DNA from: Nitrospira sp.
Lineage (GTDB): Bacteria; Nitrospirota; Nitrospiria; Nitrospirales; Nitrospiraceae
DNA length: 8,833 nt
Direction: 5' to 3'
Assembly (NCBI GenBank): GCA_025360665.1
Contig: JANYBU010000304.1
Coordinates: 1 to 8,833, forward strand
A program made the translations under genes and the position numbers. A model generated the notes under the pieces. The model saw nothing but the letters and a program-made list of their open reading frames with translations, had not been told where the DNA came from and made no database searches. This document shows positions 1 through 5,132 of the stretch, piece by piece; the first letter of the stretch is position 1; each line of letters starts with the position of its first letter.

Positions 1-76
1 TGACCGCTCGGATTGCCTCCAGTGCCACCTTGGCCTGGAACGCCCCACTGAAATGCTTGCGCGTACGTGCACGCAT
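1..76 (-). CDS. IS3-family transposase OrfA, N-terminal fragment (runs off window)
   Basis: Only the first 25 codons are inside the window. The peptide begins MRARTRKHFSGAFQAKVALE, which is the classic start of IS3-family OrfA: a basic leader followed by the first helix of the HTH_Tnp_1 (IS3/IS911) DNA-binding domain. OrfA binds the IS ends and, through programmed frameshifting with OrfB, forms the active DDE transposase. The ATG at 76 is preceded by AAAGGAG about 8 bases upstream, a strong ribosome binding site. A second IS3 OrfA of a different subtype starts at 8644 on the other strand. The family call is firm; the subgroup cannot be named from 25 residues. Confidence 0.88.
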   Translation of the reverse strand, partial: MRARTRKHFSGAFQAKVALEAIRAV

Positions 77-142
77 GACCTGCTCCTTTGTACAGCAGGC
101 TACCACCTTAAACTACTGTCCGGAAATTGGGGTCCACTATAC
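1..142 (-). mobile_element. IS3-family insertion sequence, left end (partial)
   Basis: This is the left end of an IS3-type element read on the minus strand; the rest lies outside the window. The outer border is placed near 139-142, where the terminal sequence GTGGACCCCAATTTCCGGAC (minus strand) starts. It is followed by an untranslated leader, a strong ribosome binding site and the start of OrfA at 76. The border also coincides with the abrupt end of a signal-peptide-like reading frame (189-143), which suggests insertion into that gene. The exact end and any target duplication cannot be fixed because the other end is not present. Confidence 0.8.
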
Positions 143-927
143 CCCAAGCCCAGCACCATTAGCCCGCGCGTCCAACCTGTTGCTCTCATGTCAGTCAGTC
201 TCCTTTGTGGCTTGCCGCACATAAAATGGAAGTATTTCGGGGAAGAAAAACGGGGACATTCTACGTTTCCACTAGTTTCTGTGGGCGTCCGATCGGTCGG
301 AGGCTCATCCAGCCCCAACAGCTCCGCCGTCACCGTAGTCCATGCTTCCGATCCAAACGGTGCGTTGCGATTCACGCTCTGTCGGATCCGTTGGACTTCC
401 ATCTCCTCCATCGAGTCGTTTACCCAATCGAGCCACGACTCTGGCCGTGCAACGGGTCCGGCTTCCACACGAGGGCCTCGCACGGATTCCCTCCACGCAC
501 GGGCACTCGACCACCGCCAGTTTTCGGCTCGTGACACTAGATTCGCCCGGACCGGATTTAGTTCGATGTAGCGCAACACAGTCAGAAGATGATTGTCTTG
601 TTCGATTGGAAACGCTTTGAACCGGCCCTGCCAGACATGGCCACTCGAGTCGTGCCAGCGGTGATACCGTCGGACATGCGCAGTCAACAGCCACTGCATC
701 CACCGACTCAACTGCCCATCGTGGGAGGGCCAGAGCGCGAGATGAAAATGATTGGGCATGAGACAGTACGCCAGCACGCGCATGGGAATGCGTTGGGAGG
801 CCTGGCTCAGCAGATCCATAAATGTCTGGTAGTCCCCATCCGCATGAAACACCTCGGACCGGGCGTTACCCCGATTGATCACGTAGTAACAATAGCCTCC
901 GATTGACGCACGCGCAGTCCGTGGCAT
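100..927 (-). CDS. REP-associated tyrosine transposase (IS200-like, Y1_Tnp), family 1
   Basis: A single-strand DNA transposase of the HUH/Y1 class, related to IS200/IS605 TnpA. Visible motifs are the metal-binding HUH pair in MPNHFHLAL (H60, H62), the WQGRFKAF block (residues 99-106), the catalytic tyrosine in LRYIELNPVRA (Y120) and NWRWSSA (137-143), all in family order. The recognisable protein ends near residue 205. The remaining frame runs through the left inverted repeat (residues from about 221), then through the start of the next minus-strand gene (189), and stops only at 100 inside the IS3 end, so the 275-residue length is an artefact of the surroundings. The start at 927 has GAGGAG some 15 bases upstream. 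Such proteins are thought to spread or maintain REP repeats rather than to move as autonomous ISs. Confidence 0.85.
   Translation of the reverse strand: MPRTARASIGGYCYYVINRGNARSEVFHADGDYQTFMDLLSQASQRIPMRVLAYCLMPNHFHLALWPSHDGQLSRWMQWLLTAHVRRYHRWHDSSGHVWQGRFKAFPIEQDNHLLTVLRYIELNPVRANLVSRAENWRWSSARAWRESVRGPRVEAGPVARPESWLDWVNDSMEEMEVQRIRQSVNRNAPFGSEAWTTVTAELLGLDEPPTDRTPTETSGNVECPRFSSPKYFHFMCGKPQRRLTDMRATGWTRGLMVLGLGYSGPQFPDSSLRW
143..189 (-). pseudogene. 5' end of a gene for an exported or membrane protein, cut off by IS3
   Basis: A well-placed start codon at 189 follows AAAGGAG (200-206) with a 10-base spacer. The frame reads MRATGWTRGLMVLGLG, a basic N-terminus followed by a hydrophobic run typical of the start of a signal peptide or membrane anchor. 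After 16 codons the frame enters the IS3 left end at about 142, so the gene is truncated. The start lies one base after the TGA (191-193) of the preceding gene and its ribosome binding site lies inside that gene's last codons, a typical translationally coupled operon junction. The rest of the protein is not in the window, so no function can be given. Confidence 0.55.
191..238 (-). pseudogene. 3' part of a small membrane-protein gene split by the RAYT element
   Basis: Fifteen codons end in TGA at 191-193 and read EILPFYVRQATKETD. They lie directly outside the left inverted repeat of the RAYT element (239-990). On the far side, at 1033-991, an orphan gene start reads MGVFVLLGFIAYVVRG. Rejoining the two flanks across the element at the shared GGGGA-GAA border keeps the frame and gives a protein of about 31 residues with one membrane segment. 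The last codons carry the ribosome binding site of the next gene (189). The reconstruction is an inference; the coupling geometry and frame agreement support it. Confidence 0.5.
200..206 (-). promoter_or_regulatory. ribosome binding site AAAGGAG of the IS-truncated gene at 189
   Basis: AAAGGAG on the minus strand lies 10 bases before the ATG at 189. It decides that start and overlaps the final codons of the upstream gene, which ends in TGA one base before the ATG. This strict spacing survives although both genes are broken, so the insertions look fairly recent. Confidence 0.6.
244..264 (+). repeat. left REP-like inverted repeat of RAYT element 1
   Basis: AGAAAAACGGGGACATTCTA plus C, identical over 21 bp to the reverse complement of 966-986. 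With the following GTTTC it can fold on itself (GAAAAAC pairing with GTTTC), so each end is both an inverted-repeat arm and a small imperfect hairpin. The other strand reads GTAG at the edge of this core, the tetranucleotide that many RAYT proteins recognise next to their hairpins; that link is family knowledge, not shown here. Confidence 0.7.
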
Positions 928-940
928 AATTAAGCCCCGC

Positions 941-1033
941 TTAGCTCCTCACGCCGCTCGAAAATGTAGAATGTCCCCGTTTTTCTCCCCTCACGACATA
1001 CGCAATAAATCCCAATAGGACAAACACGCCCAT
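941..1033 (-). pseudogene. 5' part of a small single-span membrane protein, interrupted by RAYT element 1
   Basis: The ATG at 1033 follows a strong GAGGAGG (1046-1052) and lies 23 bases after the stop of the helical-protein gene (1057). The frame reads MGVFVLLGFIAYVVRG, one hydrophobic segment ending in a positive residue, and then passes into the right inverted repeat of the RAYT element and stops by chance at 941. Only residues 1-15 or so are native. The matching 3' end is at 238-191. The whole gene would encode about 31 residues, comparable with tiny accessory subunits of membrane complexes, but I do not recognise it. If transcribed today it would give a 30-residue hybrid peptide. Confidence 0.5.
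966..986 (-). repeat. right REP-like inverted repeat of RAYT element 1
   Basis: Reverse complement identical over 21 bp to 244-264. Next to the core the left copy has GTTTC and this copy has ATTTTC; both can still pair with the GAAAA run at the other side of the repeat, so the hairpin ends are kept despite the base differences. Confidence 0.7.
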
Positions 1034-1045
1034 GGTTTAGGTTGT

Positions 1046-1052
1046 CCTCCTC
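1046..1052 (-). promoter_or_regulatory. ribosome binding site GAGGAGG of the split small membrane gene
   Basis: GAGGAGG on the minus strand lies 12 bases before the ATG at 1033 and overlaps the space after the stop codon at 1057. It is the main evidence that a real gene starts at 1033 despite its brevity. Confidence 0.6.
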
Positions 1053-1056
1053 AAGA

Positions 1057-1515
1057 TCAGCGCAACTGTGCCTTCATCTGTTGGAGTTCTGCTTCCCACT
1101 TCGGATACTGAGCCCTGTACTCTATGAGATGCCGCTGAAGTTCTTGTTTCCATTTCGGATTATTCTCCGCAGCAGCCTTGCTTTCTATCCATTCGATTTG
1201 TTCTTTTACCAACACATTCATCTGTTCAAAATATTCAAGATCGAATGCTTTTTGATTCTGTTCAGAAGATTTGTCGAACGCAGCTCGCACAGGCGCAAAA
1301 TCCTGATCCACTTTTTTCATGCTCTGCGCAAACTTCTGTTTAGCCAAGCTTGGGTCTCCCTCGTATGACTCCTTCCATGCTTTTCTTGCCTCGTTAACGA
1401 CCTGTCGTGCGGCTTTAGGAGGATCGAACCCGCTCGTGCCATCTCCTCTTTGTTGTGAAGTTTCTGCCAGGGATTCGTTAAGCCCTAGTCGGGCACTCAG
1501 AGTAGAAAGGAACCG
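1057..1515 (-). pseudogene. charged, helical protein of unknown function, 5' end removed by RAYT element 2
   Basis: The minus-strand frame is open for 152 codons from the edge of RAYT element 2 (1515) to TGA at 1057-1059. It has no ATG, GTG or TTG before a TTG at 1347, which lacks a ribosome binding site and falls in the middle of uniformly protein-like sequence (residues such as ARQVVNEARKAWKESY lie upstream of it). The product is rich in Lys, Glu, Gln and Ala, has no cysteine, and looks all-helical or coiled-coil (for example KWKQELQRHLIEYRAQYPKW). The natural start is probably lost at the RAYT border. Upstream across the RAYT tandem lies the OB-fold-like gene ending at 2583; downstream is the split small membrane gene. 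I do not recognise the family. It could still be expressed from a start inside the RAYT repeat. Confidence 0.5.
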
Positions 1516-1538
1516 AAACAGTGTCAGGAACAGTTTTC
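1515..1538 (+). repeat. REP-like inverted repeat, left end of RAYT element 2
   Basis: GAAACAGTGTCAGGAACAGT plus TTTC. It can fold imperfectly on itself, with GAAAC pairing to GTTTTC and TGT to ACA around a small loop. It matches 2247-2270 in inverted orientation with one difference. The other strand supplies the last codons and TGA stop of the transposase. Confidence 0.75.
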
Positions 1539-2213
1539 CATGAGTACTTTCCGGGGACGGCCTTCATTGCGTATCGTGGAGACGAGGCCGAACCGCTCGA
1601 TCGTCGCGGTCACCCATTCCAGTTCGCCGAATGGCTGACTGCGGACCACACTCTGCCGCAGACGCTTCAGCCCCTCTCCCCCTTCGTCCGCATTCACCCA
1701 GCCCACCCAGTCGGTCGGTCGCGCGACTGGCCACTCACTCACCAGGGTTTGCTGCTGGGCGTCTCCGTAGGTCTTCCGCCACAGGCTACTCCACTGCCAG
1801 ACTTCCGCTCGCTCAACCAGTCCCGCTCGGAGTGCGTTGCGCTCCACGTAGCGACACACTGTCACCAGATGCTCGTCCGTCTGGACTACGAAGGATTTAA
1901 ACCGGCCTTGATAGAGATGTCCTGTTCCCACCGTCTGCCGATGGGTATGCCACCGCTGCGTATGGGTGAGCGTGAGCCAGTTCATGAATCGAGACAGGTC
2001 ACCATCCTGTTGTGGCCAGACGACGAGATGCCAGTGGTTGGGCATGACACAGTAGGCCAACAGTCGCATCGACACGCGTTCACAGGCCTGCGTCAATACC
2101 CGTTCAAACGCGCTATAGTCGCCGTCGTCGTCGAACAACCGTTGTCGCCCGTTCGCGCGATTCAGCACGTGATAGACCAACCCGCCAGGTGTGACTCGTA
2201 AGGGTCGTCCCAT
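1524..2213 (-). CDS. REP-associated tyrosine transposase (IS200-like, Y1_Tnp), family 2, intact
   Basis: A complete 229-residue HUH/Y1 transposase. The motifs are MPNHWHLVVWP with H60 and H62, YQGRFKSFVV (101-110), the catalytic tyrosine in CRYVERNALRAGLV (Y122) and EVWQWSSLW (137-145). The C-terminal part carries a short helical region (LKRLRQSVVRSQPFG) common in these proteins, and it ends GRPRKVLMENCS with the stop inside the left repeat. All residues expected for activity are present and the frame is undamaged, so it is the one RAYT here most likely to be functional. The start at 2213 has a weak AAGGAAG about 16 bases upstream. Its first 79 residues are nearly the same as the truncated copy at 2512-2279; the transposase at 927-100 is only distantly similar. 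Confidence 0.9.
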   Translation of the reverse strand: MGRPLRVTPGGLVYHVLNRANGRQRLFDDDGDYSAFERVLTQACERVSMRLLAYCVMPNHWHLVVWPQQDGDLSRFMNWLTLTHTQRWHTHRQTVGTGHLYQGRFKSFVVQTDEHLVTVCRYVERNALRAGLVERAEVWQWSSLWRKTYGDAQQQTLVSEWPVARPTDWVGWVNADEGGEGLKRLRQSVVRSQPFGELEWVTATIERFGLVSTIRNEGRPRKVLMENCS

Positions 2214-2275
2214 TGTTGTCGCTACGCCATCTTCCTTAGACAGTTAGAAAACTGTTCCTGACACCGTTTCTTCCC
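1979..2275 (+). repeat. 299-bp-period direct repeat, copy 1 (5' part of RAYT element 2)
   Basis: This segment aligns without gaps to 2278-2574 at a constant offset of 299 bases. I count about 29 differences over roughly 297 positions, near 90 percent identity. It covers the first 79 codons of the transposase, the leader and the right REP-like repeat. Confidence 0.85.
2247..2270 (-). repeat. REP-like repeat, right end of RAYT element 2
   Basis: Minus-strand copy of the 24-bp repeat with CGG where the left end has CAG. It is also the junction point with the truncated second copy, and is identical in sequence to the repeat at 2546-2569. Confidence 0.75.
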
Positions 2276-2278
2276 GCA

Positions 2279-2512
2279 GTTCATGAAGCGATACAGGTCG
2301 CCATCCTGTCGTGGCCAGACGACAAGATGCCAGTGGTTGGGCATGACGCAGTAGGCCAACAGTCGCATCGACACACGGTCACAGGCCTGCGTCATGACCC
2401 GTTCAAACGCACGGTAGTTACCATCGTCGTCGAACAGACGTTGTCGCCCGTTCGCGCGATTCAGCACGTGATAGACCAGCCCGCCAGGTGTGACTCGTAA
2501 AGGTCGTCCCAT
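2279..2512 (-). pseudogene. truncated RAYT transposase, N-terminal 78 codons only
   Basis: The product starts MGRPLRVTPGGLVYHVLNRA as in the intact copy and keeps the HUH motif (MPNHWHLVVWP), but the homology stops after DGDLYRFMN. The frame then enters the right repeat of the intact element and ends by chance at 2222 with a foreign tail of about 17 residues. The catalytic tyrosine and the whole second half are missing, so it cannot be active. The differences from the intact copy show that this is a diverged relative rather than a very recent duplication. The simplest origin is two adjacent elements followed by deletion of the rest of this one. Confidence 0.85.
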
Positions 2513-2545
2513 GGTCCTCGCTACGCGGCTTTCCTTAAACAGTCA

Positions 2546-2569
2546 GAAAACTGTTCCTGACACCGTTTC
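2546..2569 (-). repeat. REP-like repeat at the outer end of the truncated RAYT copy
   Basis: Third copy of the 24-bp repeat, identical to 2247-2270 and in the same orientation. It marks the outer border of the RAYT tandem; the stop codon of the neighbouring OB-fold-like gene is 14 bases away. Confidence 0.75.
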
Positions 2570-2582
2570 TTCCTCACGCTTC

Positions 2583-3020
2583 TTACTTTTCCTCGCGCTG
2601 AATCTTTGTGGCCATGGCTCGGGTCCGGTATTCGGAGCCATCGGCGGTACTGATCACGGTTGCGGCTTCGATCGTCGCGTGGACGATCGCCCGTCCCCCT
2701 GCCATGGCCGTCACTTTGCCGACCTCAGCAGCATCGCATCGGATGACGTACATGACCGGTATGTCTCCGCTGTCATCGTCGAGTTTGAATATGGGGCCGC
2801 AGGTGGGGAGCCCCAGCACATCTGTTCCCTCCCACCGACCGATGAGTTTCAATGCTCCCTCGAGCACCACGTCGTGGCGGTGAAATGCGCTGGGGTTGGC
2901 CCAGATCTTCGCCACGGGAGTGATCTCCTCCATGCAGTGCCCGCTCAGACTCCACCCCAGCACGACCATGCCGACCATGCCTATGCTCATGGTTCGAGAC
3001 AGCCTCGGATCCTTCCTCAT
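2583..3020 (-). CDS. exported small protein, probably OB-fold-like, unknown function
   Basis: A 145-residue protein with an N-terminal signal peptide: basic MRKDPRLSR, then a hydrophobic stretch (residues 11-26), ending near SGHC (26-29). The mature part has alternating beta-strand character (VVLEGALKLIG at 51-61; GPIFKLDDDSGDIPVMYV at 75-92; RAIVHATIEAA at 110-120). The order ANPSxFxxxxVxLxG ... FxLDDxxG is the pattern of small OB-fold periplasmic proteins. Cys74 and Cys95 could form a disulfide. There is no proper lipobox (His precedes Cys29). AAAGGAG lies 11 bases before the ATG at 3020; Met11 is an alternative start. It would have headed the operon that continues at 1515, now separated by the RAYT tandem. 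The fold is inferred from pattern only and no reaction can be assigned. Confidence 0.65.
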   Translation of the reverse strand: MRKDPRLSRTMSIGMVGMVVLGWSLSGHCMEEITPVAKIWANPSAFHRHDVVLEGALKLIGRWEGTDVLGLPTCGPIFKLDDDSGDIPVMYVIRCDAAEVGKVTAMAGGRAIVHATIEAATVISTADGSEYRTRAMATKIQREEK

Positions 3021-3059
3021 TCGTTCACGCGCTCCTTTCAGATGTTCGTTTTTTAGATC

Positions 3060-3126
3060 TCATGCTCCAGCGGCCTGGACCACGCCGGCATTCGTATAGT
3101 TCGTCCGCGTGGATGCGCGGACGACT
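3060..3126 (-). pseudogene. decayed fragment resembling the DUF3467-like gene
   Basis: Bases 3080-3118 match 6220-6259, inside the gene at 6322-5999, at about 35 of 40 positions with one gap, in the same orientation. Read on the minus strand the frame gives RTNYTNAGVVQ, against RATNYTNVGVAQ in the intact protein, and then stops at TGA 3060-3062. No start codon or flanking homology is visible, so this is a relic of a paralog or a partial copy. It lies between the glycosyltransferase and the OB-fold-like gene. Confidence 0.5.
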
Positions 3127-3217
3127 GAAAAAGATGACAACAACCATTGTTCACCAACTCCTTCTTCGTCCGGCCGCGCGCGCGATGTCGGACCAAAATT
3201 TCATTGCACATCCATCC

Positions 3218-3240
3218 GCTCCGCCCATGCTAGGCGAGCG
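3218..3240 (-). terminator. hairpin directly after the glycosyltransferase stop codon
   Basis: On the minus strand CGCTC-GCC pairs with GGC-(G)-GAGCG around a 7-base loop, starting 2 bases after the TGA at 3243-3245. It could end transcription or protect the transcript 3' end. There is no U-run next to the stem, so an intrinsic terminator is not certain. Confidence 0.3.
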
Positions 3241-3242
3241 AT

Positions 3243-4925
3243 TCATTCGCTGACTTCCACCATAGGAACGCGCGACCAGACCGGTGAACGTCTCATTCCT
3301 CTTGTGCCCTGAGTCTGCTGCAATTGTTCCATCACGTGATACATCCGTGTCTTCCATGTTCGATAGGCTTGCGCCTGATGGTTTGCTCTCGTCTTTGTGT
3401 CCAGCACACGGCCATCGTAGAGGTCTCGCAAGAGTGCTGTGGTGATCGGACCGAATGCCGGCGACGCCATCGCCGTTGGCATGATCGTGTGTCGTGCGGC
3501 GATCAACTCGTCTTGTGCGGCTTTGAGTTCGCTGGCTGTGACAGTCGGGTGATGACAGAGCGATGCGAGATGCTCCGCGTGCTGCACCACTCCGTCTAAC
3601 TCCGGAACCAATTGGCAGGAATGTTCCTGTTGCTCGGCGAGATCAGGTGGTGCGAGCTCGTGCGGGACACGACTGGTGCGACCAGTAAACTGTTCGTACC
3701 AGAATCGACGCCAGAAGGTGTCATACCATTCCGTCATAGCATCGTGATGTCCAGCACGCTGTTGGTAGCAAACTAATCCATCGGTATCGATGGCGGATTG
3801 ATAGACGCGTACCCCAGTCCAGCATTCGGGGAATGGGGCCAATCCGAGAGCATGCCGTGCCAGTTCGGCGACTTGCTCTGGCACAATGAGATCCTTGCAT
3901 CGATGGTGCGCGCAGGTTTCCGCCACGTCACAGGGCGCGCAGTCGAGCACGGGCTGCACCACCCAATGCCCAGGTCCATACGGGCCAGTCTCGCGAAAGT
4001 CGACATGCCCCACGGAGAGGTTGATCACGGGTGTGCCCACGCCGACCGCCAGATGCATCGGCCCGGTATCGCTCGCCAGCACCAATCGGCATTCCTTCAG
4101 TAATGCCGCGAGTTGATGCACATCGGTCTGTCCGACCATGTTGCAGAGTTCGCTGGTGCCACCGGCTGCTTGATAGGCGGTCACCGCGGCGGCGACATCG
4201 GCGGCGTCATTCGCTGTTCCGGTGAGCACAAAGACACAGGGAGTTTGTCAACTCAATGCCGCCATGATCTGGCCAACATATTCCGGTCGCCATGTTTTCT
4301 TGGCGTTGCTCGCGCTGACTTGCACTGCGACCAACGGCAAGCCGAGCGTACGATAGGCTGAGACGCGCGCTCGTGCCCACTCCACGGCTTGACGAGGAAT
4401 GGTGAAACGAATGGGCTGATGCGAGCCAAGGCCACTCCCCCCAAGCGCAAAAAGATCGGCCACATTGAAGCGGTTGAATCGCCGAAACTGATGCATGTCG
4501 ACGCAATACGCCAGCCATGGATTCTTTAGAATTGAGATCCAATTTCTGGTGACAGCGCCGCGTGTATCTGGCGCGCCGATGGCTGCCGCGAGCAGCCCGC
4601 TCCAACGGGTGAAGGTGAGATTGATGACGCGATCGTATCCGACCGCGGCGAGGGAGTGGGCCCATGCTGCGATGTCGGGAGAAAGTGGCTCGTCGCCTCG
4701 TGGGCCACCCTGAGAGTTCTTAAAGATCGTCGTGAAGTGATAGGTGCGTACGTGTCGGAGGCCTGGAAGGAGTGCCGCCATCGGCGCAAGCCGGGTGTCG
4801 ACAAGCAGATCGATCGCGGCCCCTGGCCATTCCTGTTCCAACCGTGCCAGCAACGGAACGGTCTGGACCAGATCGCCCAGCCGCGTGATGTTGAGTATCA
4901 GGACCTGCTTCGAACAATGAGACAT
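3243..4925 (-). pseudogene. family-9 glycosyltransferase (ADP-heptose:LPS heptosyltransferase-like) with one in-frame TGA
   Basis: A GT9 enzyme that would transfer a heptose-like sugar from an ADP-sugar to a cell-surface acceptor. The gene is open for 560 codons except for TGA at 4248-4250 (codon 226); the two parts are in the same frame, with no ribosome binding site before the second. The N-terminal fold reads VLILNITRLGDLVQTVPLL (residues 8-26) and VINLTFTRWSGLL; SASNAKKTWRPEYV precedes the stop. After it come VFVLTGTAND, the donor-site motif SDTGPMHLA (D286, H291), GTPVINL, TGPYGPG and a cysteine cluster (C329, C332, C338, C343) frequent in GT9. About 200 further residues form a helical extension lacking in Waa-type enzymes. 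The ATG at 4925 has GGAG 12 bases upstream. GT9 proteins with such extensions occur near flagellar genes in some bacteria, but no flagellar gene is present here. Point mutation, sequencing error or readthrough cannot be told apart. Confidence 0.8.
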
Positions 4926-5132
4926 CGAGAAGGTTTACTCCGACTTCGCGACAGGCAATAACCACGGCTCGGTCGAAGAACGGTGGCGTGCCCTGATATC
5001 AATTCGGTTCACGAAGGGATGTACATGGTCTCATTTTGACGGTCAACATGAAAAAGGTACTAGTACCCCCCTGCCCTGCTCCGGTATAGGACGAAGAGCC
5101 ACAATACTTCTATTTACAATGAATTTGATCCG
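4926..5132 (-). promoter_or_regulatory. 207-bp gap upstream of the glycosyltransferase with two perfect palindromes
   Basis: No gene is seen. GGTACTAGTACC (5056-5067) is a perfect 12-bp palindrome and TTGACGGTCAA (5036-5046) is a palindrome with 5-bp arms around one base, 9 bases apart. On the minus strand the second includes a -35-like TTGACC followed 17 bases later by a poor -10 (TACATC). The arrangement suggests operator sites for the glycosyltransferase promoter, possibly for the LuxR-type protein encoded just upstream. GGTACTAGTACC followed by TTTTT on the minus strand could instead be a weak terminator for the regulator gene, but the hairpin would have almost no loop. Confidence 0.35.

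Larger units (their letters stand above)
239..990 (-). mobile_element. RAYT element 1: IS200-like transposase flanked by inverted REP-like repeats
   Basis: A transposase gene (927-100) lies between two inverted copies of the same repeat. A 21-bp stretch is identical at 244-264 (plus sense) and 966-986 (reverse complement), and the match continues outward to GGGG on both sides with a one-base length difference. Flanked by such repeats, a Y1 transposase fits the REP-associated tyrosine transposase (RAYT) arrangement. The outer flanks are the two halves of a small gene (see 191-238 and 941-1033), so the element appears inserted. About 752 bp long. Confidence 0.65.
1509..2274 (-). mobile_element. 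RAYT element 2: intact IS200-like transposase with 24-bp inverted repeats
   Basis: The transposase gene (2213-1524) sits between inverted copies of a 24-bp repeat, at 1515-1538 and 2247-2270, matching at 23 of 24 positions. GGAA also flanks both ends (GGAACCGAAAC at the left, GGAAGAAACG read inward at the right). The stop codon of the transposase lies within the left repeat, so gene and repeat have evolved as one unit. The element is followed directly by a truncated relative (2279-2574) in the same orientation. Confidence 0.7.
2278..2574 (+). repeat. 299-bp-period direct repeat, copy 2 (truncated RAYT element)
   Basis: Second copy of the direct repeat at 1979-2275. The match ends within a few bases of the outer repeat ends: just past TTCC following GTTTC on the right and at AGTTCATGAA on the left. 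The right edge (2575) meets the end of the OB-fold-like gene. Confidence 0.85.

Noticed and set aside
129..145. GGGGT...ACCCC hairpin at the IS3 border
   Set aside because: It joins IS end and target sequence, so it is probably a coincidence of insertion.
1017..1048. AGGACAA...TTGTCCT inverted repeat as a terminator
   Set aside because: The 18-base loop contains the start codon at 1033 and one arm is part of its ribosome binding region; no U-run is present.
1521..2201. Plus-strand 226-codon open frame
   Set aside because: It is the antisense of the transposase at 2213-1524, which has full HUH and tyrosine motifs; the plus frame resembles nothing.
4207..4229. Separate second gene starting at GTG 4229
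   Set aside because: It has no ribosome binding site and starts in the middle of a conserved GT9 strand; it is the continuation of the frame from 4925.
4248..4250. Selenocysteine at the in-frame TGA of the glycosyltransferase
   Set aside because: GT9 enzymes have no redox residue here and no SECIS-like hairpin is evident just after the TGA.
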